Below are positions 17,569 to 25,705 of a DNA stretch of 64,000 nt, piece after piece. Below the pieces are notes generated by a model that worked only from the letters and a program-made list of their open reading frames with translations, was not told where the DNA came from and made no database searches. Where the stretch lies: the NCBI RefSeq assembly GCF_001888185.1, contig NZ_CP016365.1, forward strand, positions 62,001 to 126,000. Direction: 5' to 3'. Within the stretch, counting starts at the first letter, position 1. Every line of letters starts with the position of its first letter. The DNA is from Phaeobacter porticola (GTDB taxonomy: Bacteria > Pseudomonadota > Alphaproteobacteria > Rhodobacterales > Rhodobacteraceae). Position numbers and translations under genes: made by a program.

Positions 17569-19725
17569 ATGCAACAGCAAGAGGGCTTTGAATTGACTGA
17601 TCCTGTACAACGACCCCGCCTCCTTCAAAGCCTGATCGCCAATCAATGGTCTCACCACGGTGACCAAACACAGACGCTTTGTAATGCGGTAACGGAACAG
17701 CCTGGTGCTGAGTTGGCCTTTGGGCGCGCTGACGCGTCAAGGGCGGTGGACTACGCACGCACAATCGCTGGGCCAGCACTGCGCTGCATGGGTTTTCATG
17801 ACCGGGCACAACGGTTGCGCGCTCTGGCCCGCATTCTGAGAGACAATCGAGCCGCGCTCTATCGTGAGAGTTTGACTGTCGGCGCGACCCGGCATGATTG
17901 CCAGCTGGATGTGGACGGCGGTATTGCACGCCTGTCTGCAATGGCGGGCCAGGCGCTGAAATCCCTGCCAAATGCCCGCATGTTACATCTTGAAGATGGC
18001 AGCCACCATGGTGGGGCAACCGGAAGCCAGCAGATCCTAGCGCCTCTGACGGGGGTCGCATTGCATGTCACTGCAATGGACAATCCGGTTTCGGGCTTGC
18101 TGGAACAAATTGTGCCTGCGTTGATCGCGGGGGTTCCCTGTGTCATTCGGCCTGCGCGTGACACGGCCGCTGTGAGCGAGCGCCTTGTAAAATTGATCCA
18201 TGAGAGTGACATCTTACCCGATGGTACCCTGCAGCTGATCTATTGTGACATAATGGATGTACTGGATCATCTGTCCGCTGGCGATGCCGTTAGTTTTTCT
18301 GGCAGCCGCACCGCAGCCCAGAAAATCCGCCAGCATACTGTCGTTTCGTCAGGTCTGGTGCGCTTCCAGTCTTGCGAGACCGGACTGTCGGCGGCGATCC
18401 TGGGCAGCGATGTGGTGTCCGGCAGCCCGGAGTTCTCGTTTTTTCTACATGAAATTCGCAGTGAAATGACCTTGAGAGCCGGCCAGCGGCGACATGCCGT
18501 GCGACGTATCCTGTTGCCACGTTACCGTGAAGCAGAGGTGGTAGACCACTTGGCGAAAGCGCTGTCAGAAACGGTGATCGGGTGGCCAGATGACCCTGCC
18601 ACACAGATGGGCACACTGGTCTCGCGCAAGCATATGGAGACTGTGCAGAACGCACTGAGCGGGTTACAGCGCGAGGCGGATGTGGTTTCTGGTCCCGTGG
18701 AAGTCGCCGCCGAAGGTGCGGGTGCCTTTCTGTCGCCTGTTTTGCTGCACTGTGAGCAGCCCGCCTATGCCAAGTCCATTCACCATACCCTTGCGCAGGG
18801 TCCGGTTGCCACGGTGATGGCCTATGACAGTCTATGTGATGCCATCGCTATGGCCAATCTGGCACCTTGCTCGCGGTTTTCAAATGTATTCACCAATGAC
18901 AGCCCGCTGGCGCAAGAGGCTGCGGCCTGTCTGACATCGGCTGAGGGTCAGGTTCGGATCTGCGGCAGTGATATGGCACGACAGGCGCTGGAACTGGTTC
19001 CTGATCGGACAGTGCCACGCCTGTTTGCCACGGCTCATAATCATCAGGTCTGTGGCGCGCAGGATATTCGCCGTTCTGTCGCTGCGTATATGATGCGAAC
19101 GGAGATTCATGCGCCGCCACAGCTGCTGACCGCGTTGACGGGGCGCTGGGTGGAAGGAGCTGAAACTCGTTGCAATGGGCATCCGTTTCGCAAGTCACTG
19201 GAAACACTGCGCATTGGAGATCAACTTATCACAGCGTCGCGACGGATCAGCGAAGAAGATGTCGAGCAATTTGCACATTTTACCGGCGATGTGTTTTACG
19301 CACACATGGATCGCGAAGCGGCACGGGCGCATCCGTTCTTTGATGATCGGGTAGCGCATGGTCAGCTTGTGGTCTCTTTTGCCAACGGGTTGCTTGTGGA
19401 TCCTGCGCCGGGCCCTGTTCTGGCCAATATCGGTTCTGACAATCTTCGGTTTCACGCACCGGTTTATTTTGGCGATTGCCTGCATGTCCGGGTCACTTGC
19501 AAGGAGATAAGTCCGCGTGCATCGGCCCCATTTGGTGATGTGCGCTGGGATTGCTGTGTTTTGAACGCCTGCGGTGCGGTGGTGGCGCGTTTTGATCTGC
19601 TGACACTGGTGATGAAAAGCTGGCCGCCATTGCCAACAGAGACAAGCCCAGCTGCCGGGGCGGTACAACCGGCGACGCAAATCGCAGCAACGGATCAGGT
19701 GGCGGTCACCCATCCGGCCGAATAG
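17569..19725 (+). CDS. paaZ2: PaaZ2: PaaZ-like fusion with degenerate aldehyde dehydrogenase and active-looking MaoC hydratase domain
   Basis: A 718-residue homologue of phenylacetate-pathway PaaZ (about 680 residues). Residues 1-530 are ALDH-like and 540-690 form a MaoC-type enoyl-CoA hydratase domain with TGDVFYAHMD and RVAHGQLVVS conserved. Aligned to E. coli PaaZ by eye, the ALDH nucleophile Cys in AGQKCTAIRR is replaced (AGQRRHAVRR), and the general-base Glu position reads Cys. The hydrolase half should therefore open oxepin-CoA while the aldehyde escapes oxidation, feeding the tropone ring precursor of TDA. A TTG at 17593 with GAGGG upstream is an alternative start with a better ribosome site. 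tdaF follows directly. Confidence 0.87.
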   Translation: MQQQEGFELTDPVQRPRLLQSLIANQWSHHGDQTQTLCNAVTEQPGAELAFGRADASRAVDYARTIAGPALRCMGFHDRAQRLRALARILRDNRAALYRESLTVGATRHDCQLDVDGGIARLSAMAGQALKSLPNARMLHLEDGSHHGGATGSQQILAPLTGVALHVTAMDNPVSGLLEQIVPALIAGVPCVIRPARDTAAVSERLVKLIHESDILPDGTLQLIYCDIMDVLDHLSAGDAVSFSGSRTAAQKIRQHTVVSSGLVRFQSCETGLSAAILGSDVVSGSPEFSFFLHEIRSEMTLRAGQRRHAVRRILLPRYREAEVVDHLAKALSETVIGWPDDPATQMGTLVSRKHMETVQNALSGLQREADVVSGPVEVAAEGAGAFLSPVLLHCEQPAYAKSIHHTLAQGPVATVMAYDSLCDAIAMANLAPCSRFSNVFTNDSPLAQEAAACLTSAEGQVRICGSDMARQALELVPDRTVPRLFATAHNHQVCGAQDIRRSVAAYMMRTEIHAPPQLLTALTGRWVEGAETRCNGHPFRKSLETLRIGDQLITASRRISEEDVEQFAHFTGDVFYAHMDREAARAHPFFDDRVAHGQLVVSFANGLLVDPAPGPVLANIGSDNLRFHAPVYFGDCLHVRVTCKEISPRASAPFGDVRWDCCVLNACGAVVARFDLLTLVMKSWPPLPTETSPAAGAVQPATQIAATDQVAVTHPAE

Positions 19726-19761
19726 GCCAATCGTAAACAGCTGATAATAAGGATATCTTTC

Positions 19762-20343
19762 ATGAATAACCTCGACCCCGATTTTTCAACACGTCCTCGC
19801 ATTCTGATTGGGGTGACAGGTTCGTTGGATGCAACCATGCTGCCGCTTTATCTGCGTGCCATCAAAAATGAGATCGATTGCGACCTGTCTGCGCTATTCA
19901 CGCCAACTGCGACGAAATTTGTGAATATGGATGCGGTGGCGTTGTTTCTAGATCGGGTGATAAGCGGGGACAATCCTAAGGACTGGCCCACAGACAAGCC
20001 TGGTCGCATTGTGGCGGATCACGATATCCTTGCCATCTTGCCAACCACGGCCAACACGCTATCGGCAATTGCGCATGGCTCCTCTCAAAACCGTCTGACG
20101 ACTGTAATCTTGGCAGCGACCTTTCCGGTGCTGTTGTTTCCCGTCATGGGCGGACCAATGTGGGAAAAACCGGCTGTGCGTCGTAACGTAGCCCAGCTGC
20201 GCGAGGATGGCTACGAGGTGTTCGAGCCGGTCTGGCGTGAGAACTATGATCCGCTGCTGAAGATCCAGCATGGTCATCACTCTTTGCCGGACCCTGAGCA
20301 GGTGGTGAAAATTTTGCAAAGCCGCCTCCCATCTCCGCGCTGA
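19762..20343 (+). CDS. tdaF: TdaF: HFCD-family flavoprotein decarboxylase
   Basis: A 193-residue flavoprotein of the HFCD family (phosphopantothenoylcysteine decarboxylase, EpiD). It starts with the flavin-binding IGVTGSLDA motif, has the active-site-like PTTANTLSAIAHG (compare PATANTI) and the substrate-clamp region PVMGGPMWEKPAVRRNV (compare the PXMNXXMW motif). In TDA producers TdaF is proposed to supply sulfur chemistry by oxidative decarboxylation of a cysteine conjugate; the exact reaction is not settled to my knowledge. AAGGA lies upstream of the ATG. It is 36 bases after paaZ2 and very likely co-transcribed. A terminator follows. Confidence 0.88.
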   Translation: MNNLDPDFSTRPRILIGVTGSLDATMLPLYLRAIKNEIDCDLSALFTPTATKFVNMDAVALFLDRVISGDNPKDWPTDKPGRIVADHDILAILPTTANTLSAIAHGSSQNRLTTVILAATFPVLLFPVMGGPMWEKPAVRRNVAQLREDGYEVFEPVWRENYDPLLKIQHGHHSLPDPEQVVKILQSRLPSPR

Positions 20344-20367
20344 TCCTCGATCAGAGGTTTGACGTGC

Positions 20368-20400
20368 TGCGGCGTAGTTTCACTGCGCCGCATATTTGTT
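20368..20400. terminator. Terminator hairpin between tdaF and convergent gene
   Basis: TGCGGCGTAG pairs with CTGCGCCGCA (one G-U pair) around loop TTTCA, followed by TATTTGTT. It sits between convergent stops and could serve both strands. Confidence 0.65.
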
Positions 20401-20403
20401 GGG

Positions 20404-20844
20404 CTAAGGAATCTGCAACGTAAGTGACTTGGAAAACATCCCTCCGCTAGGGCTCGCTAACACCCTGTGATCCTGCGCGCGCAATGAGACGGTGATCTGA
20501 TGCGATCCTGCGGGTAGGTGCCCGATGAAGACATCAGGGTGATAGGCGGTTGCGATTTTTTGCAAACCTAGGTGGACATGGGCATGGCCCAACGCGGTGG
20601 CATTGGCCTTGCTGACGCAGAGTTCGGTGAAGGCAAAATTCTTGACTTCTATCCGCAGCCACCATCCATCAGATGGGGCGAATTCGGCGAAGATCTCCAG
20701 CTCTGGACGGGGCTGGCTCTTAGGTATTGTGACAAACAAAGCCGATGGCAGCGCATCAACTTTTGAGATCATCGGAAGGCTGGCACAAATCGCAATCAGC
20801 GGGGTCGAAGCGATTAAACTGAGGTAGAGAATAGACCGCAGCAT
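20404..20844 (-). CDS. Secreted/membrane-anchored hypothetical protein with GHAHVH motif
   Basis: A 146-residue protein starting at ATG 20844, two to four bases after the stop of the upstream membrane-protein gene. One hydrophobic N-terminal segment (residues 3-24) should be a signal or anchor. The soluble part has beta-sandwich character with NATALGHAHVHL and HLPAGSHQITVSL followed by AQDHRVL. This arrangement is seen in small periplasmic metal-related proteins that sit beside DoxX-like or copper-handling genes. I cannot assign a function. It forms a probable operon with the DoxX-like protein and the haloperoxidase-like protein within the TDA region. Confidence 0.6.
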   Translation of the reverse strand: MLRSILYLSLIASTPLIAICASLPMISKVDALPSALFVTIPKSQPRPELEIFAEFAPSDGWWLRIEVKNFAFTELCVSKANATALGHAHVHLGLQKIATAYHPDVFIGHLPAGSHQITVSLRAQDHRVLASPSGGMFSKSLTLQIP

Positions 20845-20848
20845 GAGT

Positions 20849-21910
20849 TCAAACCGTTTGTATGTCGCCAAGGGGCTGTGGCTCTCGACGTCGGATGTCT
20901 AACGGTGCGCCACCATGCAGCAGAAAGAATAGGAACACGCCGTAAAGATTGCCATGCAGCAAGGGGGACTCTTGCAAGCTGACGGCGAAGAATGTGAAGG
21001 CAAACAGCAGGAACAGCGAAATCGGGCGCACCAACTGTCCAAGGGCCAGCAAAACGCCTGCCAGGAGTTCAACAGCCATCATGATCAGCGCAACCATGGG
21101 CAGCGGGATACCTAAGAAGGATATATCGCCGTGTTTTAGGATCGCGATCAGCAGTGTGGGTTGCAGGAATTTCACCAAAATAGCGATAATGACAAAGGTG
21201 CCACCAATGGTAATCTGCGCAAGGCTCCAGACGAGAGTTGGGGTGTTGGGCAACAGGGGCGGAATGCTGACCGAGAGCAAACGATCAAAGCTGAGCGCCC
21301 CGCCTCCATAATGCATGAGCAACAAGGCAGGTGCTGCAAAATGCAGCCCGTAGTATGCAATGAAATCGAGGGAAAAGAGACAGCTGCCGAGCGCCACCAG
21401 ACCTAAGAGGCCCATGGCCGCAATGCGGGTTGCAAGCCCAAGCGTTAGAAACGCCGATATCATCAGCGCAGGCAACGCCAGCCAATCCCAACCTTGGGTC
21501 AATGTCAGAGGCATATCAGGCACAAAGAGTGTTGGCGTACTCCAGATCTCTGTGCCGTGACGCGGCAATCCGCCAAGCGCGTTCAATCCAATGGTTAACC
21601 CCAGCCCAACTCGTAGGCAAAGCGGTCCCCAATCACGGCTTCGTTTGTGCAAGGGCGCACAAAGCCTGTCTTCCCAAGGGCGGATCATTTGTCCAGAAAA
21701 AACTGTTGTAAAGACGATCACGCTGCAGATTGTTGCGAACCCGATCAGCAGGACCGGATCGCGAAACAGATCTGGTACTGAACTCTGCGACAGAGTTTTA
21801 ACCTCGTCAGGAGTTAGTAGCCAGGGTTCGTGTGAGTGGGCCGTCCCGCTGCAAAAGCAAAGGAAAGCGGTCAAGCTGGCGGTTCGGCGTGTATGGGGAC
21901 GCAGCGCCAT
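20849..21910 (-). CDS. DoxX-like multi-spanning membrane protein
   Basis: A 353-residue protein with a signal-like N-terminus (MALRPHTRRTASL..., ending AHSHEP) and about eight predicted membrane helices. Two repeated halves (CLRVGLGLTIGLNAL and WSLAQITIGGTFVI, each followed by helix hairpins) resemble DoxX/DUF417-type four-helix units. DoxX-type proteins take part in redox and sulfur metabolism in some bacteria, but the role here is unknown. The ATG at 21910 has AAGGAG upstream, so the longer in-frame extension is not used. It is downstream of the haloperoxidase-like gene by 88 bases. Confidence 0.65.
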   Translation of the reverse strand: MALRPHTRRTASLTAFLCFCSGTAHSHEPWLLTPDEVKTLSQSSVPDLFRDPVLLIGFATICSVIVFTTVFSGQMIRPWEDRLCAPLHKRSRDWGPLCLRVGLGLTIGLNALGGLPRHGTEIWSTPTLFVPDMPLTLTQGWDWLALPALMISAFLTLGLATRIAAMGLLGLVALGSCLFSLDFIAYYGLHFAAPALLLMHYGGGALSFDRLLSVSIPPLLPNTPTLVWSLAQITIGGTFVIIAILVKFLQPTLLIAILKHGDISFLGIPLPMVALIMMAVELLAGVLLALGQLVRPISLFLLFAFTFFAVSLQESPLLHGNLYGVFLFFLLHGGAPLDIRRREPQPLGDIQTV

Positions 21911-21998
21911 GGCAAACTCCTTTGCACGGGGGCGGTGCACTAGAACAGGCTGGAAGAGGGCCCCGCGACAGGCAGGATGTGCCGCGGGGCATTCAAGT

Positions 21999-23318
21999 TT
22001 ACTGCGAGAGTTCGGTGGCCAATACACCCGCACAATCAGCCGCCATATCGCTCAAGCTGGTTTGCCCCGGAGACCGCGGCGTGAGGAAGGCCGTACTGAT
22101 GTAACTGCCAATTTGATAGCCAAGCATGTCACCGACTGTGTTGGAACGCCGATAGTGGACGCCACCAATGACACGTGACTCTGCTTCCTCCTCGGCAAAC
22201 TGGGCAAAGGTCTGATAGCTGCGGCGATACCCATCTTTTCCCTCAAAGCTGAAGGTAAACTCGTCCGCACCAAATACGGTTTCCATAACCTGCTGTGCGG
22301 CGCTGCCACTGGTACAATGCTGGCAAGGGTATTCGGGGTGCATTGGCGCCGCCACTAACGGAGTCCAATCTTCCATCGGTACCAGATCAGGATGCTCATA
22401 TCCTTGTCCGAGAGCAGCGATCGCCGTTTGTGGGCGCCAGAACTGGTAACTGTATTTGGCGTTGAACCCGGCGACCAACGCGTCGGTCAAAGCGATGTTC
22501 AACAGCGCCAAGGTCCGGGCTTCCTCGACGAGGGGAAGTTCACAGGCGCGACTGCTATCGCGCGCTATCTGGTTCCAGGCACCGGATCCCGAACCGGCGT
22601 GCAGCTTAGCAATCGCAATCAGTTCGGGATCGGTTTGCGACATAGCGCCGCCCAGCTTGGCAACTTCGGCAAGGTCGCGTTGGAATTGCAGGCTATCAAG
22701 CTGTGGCGGCGGAGGGACATCAAACTGTTTCGCGGAAGCCAGCGCAAAGGGTTGCATATTTCGGATCTTCGGGGCGACCATCGCGCGCTGAGAGGTTGGT
22801 TGATAGACGCCGTTGTCAGCTGGGCCGGGGGTGAAATCACTGGCAAAATCCGCGCCATCAGCAGCGCGTTTATTTAGTACTGCCTGAGCTGCAGCGCTGC
22901 CAAGCCGAATACCCGCCTCACGTGCGTCCGCATCGTTGATTTCAGCCAAATTCCGCTCGGCTGCGGCCGCAAGATCTGTCTCGCGCTCAGGCATCAGAGC
23001 CTGCATCACGGTCCGTGCGGCCTGCGTCACCGCCGCGCGTCGATCAGCCGAGGGATCCTGTGGACCGTCATAGGCGTAGGCGCGATAGGTTCCATCAACA
23101 GCATTCGCCGCATCGAACATGGCTGCGTGCAAAAGTGCCAGCGTGCGCTGACGTTGCGCGCCAGGCCATTTCTCTTCTACGACCAAACGCATTGCTGTTT
23201 CCTGCCAGTCGGCAGCAAGTTCGGCCTGTACGGGTGCGGCCAGAAAAATAGTGGCGGTCAGGCCGGTAACGCATGTGCTGGAAAGTAGGCGGCGTGCCCA
23301 AGGGGTCAGGGTCAACAT
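21999..23318 (-). CDS. Secreted vanadium-haloperoxidase/PAP2-like protein
   Basis: A 439-residue protein with a signal peptide (about residues 1-32, VQAEL junction). The C-terminal half carries the vanadate/phosphate-site pattern of the haloperoxidase/PAP2 superfamily: KYSYQFWRP (K-x6-RP), YPCQHC in place of PSGH with the His kept, and SRVIGGVHYRRS (SRxxxGxH). The final Asp of the third motif is replaced. The fold and site are therefore recognisable, but haloperoxidase, phosphatase or another activity cannot be chosen. It is the first gene of a three-gene leftward unit inside the TDA region. Confidence 0.77.
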   Translation of the reverse strand: MLTLTPWARRLLSSTCVTGLTATIFLAAPVQAELAADWQETAMRLVVEEKWPGAQRQRTLALLHAAMFDAANAVDGTYRAYAYDGPQDPSADRRAAVTQAARTVMQALMPERETDLAAAAERNLAEINDADAREAGIRLGSAAAQAVLNKRAADGADFASDFTPGPADNGVYQPTSQRAMVAPKIRNMQPFALASAKQFDVPPPPQLDSLQFQRDLAEVAKLGGAMSQTDPELIAIAKLHAGSGSGAWNQIARDSSRACELPLVEEARTLALLNIALTDALVAGFNAKYSYQFWRPQTAIAALGQGYEHPDLVPMEDWTPLVAAPMHPEYPCQHCTSGSAAQQVMETVFGADEFTFSFEGKDGYRRSYQTFAQFAEEEAESRVIGGVHYRRSNTVGDMLGYQIGSYISTAFLTPRSPGQTSLSDMAADCAGVLATELSQ

Positions 23319-23388
23319 CGGAATACCTCGTCCGTAATAATTGCAGCTACAGGTAGAAACGCTTTGACTGTTCGCACAAATCGAAAGT

Positions 23389-23429
23389 CCCGAAGGCGAC
23401 CCTCAGCTTTTCTTCTGGGGGCCTTCGGG
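23389..23429 (-). terminator. Hairpin after DASS transporter gene
   Basis: CCCGAAGGC at 23389-23397 pairs with GCCTTCGGG at 23421-23429, with an inner CCC/GGG-containing stem. It lies 19 bases beyond the stop of the leftward transporter gene. The U-tract is short. Confidence 0.55.
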
Positions 23430-23447
23430 TGAGGCATGATTGCCGGA

Positions 23448-24902
23448 TTAGAACATGCCCAGCAGGTGCCACCACAAAAGATCAAGTGGCGCGAGCAGCA
23501 GCAAACTGATCAGGAACAGGCTGAGACATAGGCGGATAACTGCGCGTGCCGGCAAATTTCCAGCTTGGATCGCCGCGACCAGTGGAGGGGCCTGGAACGG
23601 CAGGAAAACGTTGGAAAAGGCCACGACCTGCGTCATAAGAACGGTTTCCAATGGTAAGCTGGTTGCCTCTGACAGCTCACCTGCGAGTGGTGTCATCACG
23701 GCAGGAACGCCTGGCAGGTTGGTGATCATGGCTACCAGTGTCGACAGGCCAATCAGGATAGATGTGTTCCAAATCGGCCATTCCGTGCCAAAAGCCACGG
23801 TGCCAGTGATGGCGTTGACCACGGCCTCACCCAGGCCGGCAGATGAAATGACTGCCCCTAGCCCCATAATACCTGCCACAAACAAAAGCGCGCCGTAGCT
23901 GAGATCGGTGTTGATGCAACCCTTGCGGGTCAAATCTGCACCTGGCAGTAGGCAAATCAGCGCCGCCGCCATGCCAACCCAGGCAGGGGATACCATATGG
24001 ACCTGATCGGTCAGCCAGAGCAGCAAGCAAAGCCCTAGTACCAGGCTAAGGAGTTGTTCCTGCCGACTGAACGGCCCGGTGGCCTGTGGGGGCTGCACTA
24101 TGCGGGTAGGAATGCGATCAGGGAACATCACCATGGCCAGACCGACGAGAACGACGGATTTCAGGACGCCAAGCACGGGAAAATGTAACAAGAGGTAATC
24201 AAAATACGAGATTTGCACTCCGTAAATGGTCTCAGCCATGCCAACGAGGATCATGTTTGGGGCGTTTGCTGGCAGGATTGTGAAAGCCGGTGCAAACGTG
24301 CCAAAGGTGGCCACAGCCAGCATTCCTGTGCGGCCATTGGAGGCTGCGCCAAATCCCACACGCTCAGCTAGTGCCGAAATAACTGGCAGCAGGATCATGA
24401 TACGTCCGATGGAGGATGGCATCACAAAGGCCAGCGCGACTGAAAATGCCACGATGCCCGATAGCAGCCCACCGTAGCTGCGCAAGGGAAGAAGCGCTAA
24501 GATACCTGCCGCACGTTTGTCGAGTGTGGTGTGTTTGATTGCCGCCCCAAGCACCAATCCACTGAATAGCAACCAGAACGTGGATGAGTGGAATCCAGAG
24601 AAGATCGTTTCCGGTGCGGCAACGCCTAAGACAATTGCAACGAGGAAGAACGCCAGAGCGGTCCAATACTCTGGCACTAGCCCAGTCGCCCACAGCCCGA
24701 TTGAGGTGACAGACAAGGCCGCCACAATTGCTAAGTCTGGCGAGAGGTAGATTGATGTCGCCAGCGCTACTAGTGCGGCGCAGCCAAAGATCAGGAACAA
24801 TGTCCACAGCGAGCGTAGGTTCCAGAGGGCCTGGAACCAAACCCGACCTTTGCGCAGCAGTTGCGGTTTGGATGATGAGGCGGAATGGCTTTGATCGGTC
24901 AT
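23448..24902 (-). CDS. DASS/SLC13-family anion transporter
   Basis: A 484-residue membrane protein with about 12-13 hydrophobic segments. It follows the layout of the divalent anion/sodium symporter family (SLC13, sodium/sulfate or dicarboxylate). The two re-entrant hairpin regions are visible as LPANAPNMIL near the middle and MITNLPGVPAVMTPLAGEL near the end. I chose the ATG at 24902 (MTDQSHSASS), with GAGG 10 bases upstream. Sulfate, sulfite or a dicarboxylate are possible substrates. Its promoter region shares the TDA dyad (25016-25062), so a part in sulfur supply or product export is plausible but inferred. Confidence 0.8.
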   Translation of the reverse strand: MTDQSHSASSSKPQLLRKGRVWFQALWNLRSLWTLFLIFGCAALVALATSIYLSPDLAIVAALSVTSIGLWATGLVPEYWTALAFFLVAIVLGVAAPETIFSGFHSSTFWLLFSGLVLGAAIKHTTLDKRAAGILALLPLRSYGGLLSGIVAFSVALAFVMPSSIGRIMILLPVISALAERVGFGAASNGRTGMLAVATFGTFAPAFTILPANAPNMILVGMAETIYGVQISYFDYLLLHFPVLGVLKSVVLVGLAMVMFPDRIPTRIVQPPQATGPFSRQEQLLSLVLGLCLLLWLTDQVHMVSPAWVGMAAALICLLPGADLTRKGCINTDLSYGALLFVAGIMGLGAVISSAGLGEAVVNAITGTVAFGTEWPIWNTSILIGLSTLVAMITNLPGVPAVMTPLAGELSEATSLPLETVLMTQVVAFSNVFLPFQAPPLVAAIQAGNLPARAVIRLCLSLFLISLLLLAPLDLLWWHLLGMF

Positions 24903-25015
24903 GCGTCTGACGGTCCTCTGATCACATATGTGGGATTGGTATGGGACCGCCAACGGCAATGAATCCAATCGATTTATCAGAGACGGGGCCTCATGAATTC
25001 CAAAGGCTCTATCTG

Positions 25016-25032
25016 CCTCAGGGCTTTTGAGA
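25016..25032. promoter_or_regulatory. Weaker copy of the TDA dyad
   Basis: CCTCAG-GGCTT-TTGAGA keeps a T-N11-A core. It is 30 bases (about three helical turns) from the stronger site at 25046, as is usual for recognition and activation sites of LysR regulators. Confidence 0.45.
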
Positions 25033-25045
25033 TCACTGCCTTATA

Positions 25046-25062
25046 CCTCAGAAATACTGAGG
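25046..25062. promoter_or_regulatory. TDA-region dyad, candidate TdaA operator between transporter genes
   Basis: CCTCAG-AAATA-CTGAGG is a perfect 6-bp inverted repeat, differing from the paaZ2 upstream copy at one spacer base only. Flanking A and T extend the stem to 7 bp. It lies between divergent genes. Confidence 0.6.
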
Positions 25063-25200
25063 TCTGGCATATGGCTTTCTGATTTTACGCTGCCAGCATA
25101 GCGCCATATCACGGGGTAACCGCTTGACGGTGGCCCGCTACGGCCTGCCCGCGCAGGATGAGCCAGCCCTTAGCCTTCCCTTAGATTTTTGTGAGAGATC

Positions 25201-25659
25201 ATGACCGACGCCATGCAACTTTTGACATTGCCGACAGGCACGTTTGAGATCACTCCAATTGGTGTCGTGCGAACAGGGTTTTCCGAAGTGAGCGATTGTC
25301 CGATGTCAGGTCGTCGAAATGCCACTGCCAGCCGGATCGAGATCGCGCCGGAATATCAGGCGGCGTTGCATAATATCGCGTTGGCCTCACATCTGTGGGT
25401 GCTTTACTGGCTGCATAGATCCGATCGCAACGCACGGGTCCGTCGGGCGCGGGGCAATCAGGTGGCGCGAGGTGTCTTTGCCAGCCGGGCACCAAACCGA
25501 CCGAACCCCATTGGACTGAGCGCGGTTCAGCTGCTGGATCACACGGACGGCATCCTAACGATCAGCGGTCTTGACTGCATTGATGGGACACCCGTTGTCG
25601 ATCTAAAACCGGTGGTTCCTCAAGAAGATGCCCGTCCGGACGCCACAATTCGTTGGTAA
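25201..25659 (+). CDS. trmO: TrmO-like tRNA t6A37 N6-methyltransferase (TsaA/YaeB family)
   Basis: A 152-residue protein with the UPF0066/TrmO beta-barrel signature: ITPIGVVRTGFSE at the start, GVFASRAPNRPNPIGLSAV in the middle (SAM site) and the C-terminal LDCIDGTPVVDLKPVVP. TrmO methylates N6-threonylcarbamoyladenosine in tRNA. Homologues of this fold are often found beside metal or metallophore ABC transporters, where the substrate is unclear. It is 46 bases upstream of the solute-binding protein gene and probably co-transcribed. The E. coli enzyme is about 235 residues, so this is the short form. Confidence 0.85.
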   Translation: MTDAMQLLTLPTGTFEITPIGVVRTGFSEVSDCPMSGRRNATASRIEIAPEYQAALHNIALASHLWVLYWLHRSDRNARVRRARGNQVARGVFASRAPNRPNPIGLSAVQLLDHTDGILTISGLDCIDGTPVVDLKPVVPQEDARPDATIRW

Positions 25660-25705
25660 CCCATGTGCAGGATGTCCCGTCCTGCCCTTAGTAAAGGTAC
25701 TGTTT

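Larger units (their letters stand above)
24903..25200. other. Divergent promoter region between DASS transporter and trmO/ABC operon
   Basis: About 298 bases with no gene. Two dyads (25016-25032 and 25046-25062) lie near its middle, about 115-160 bases from either start codon. Confidence 0.55.
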
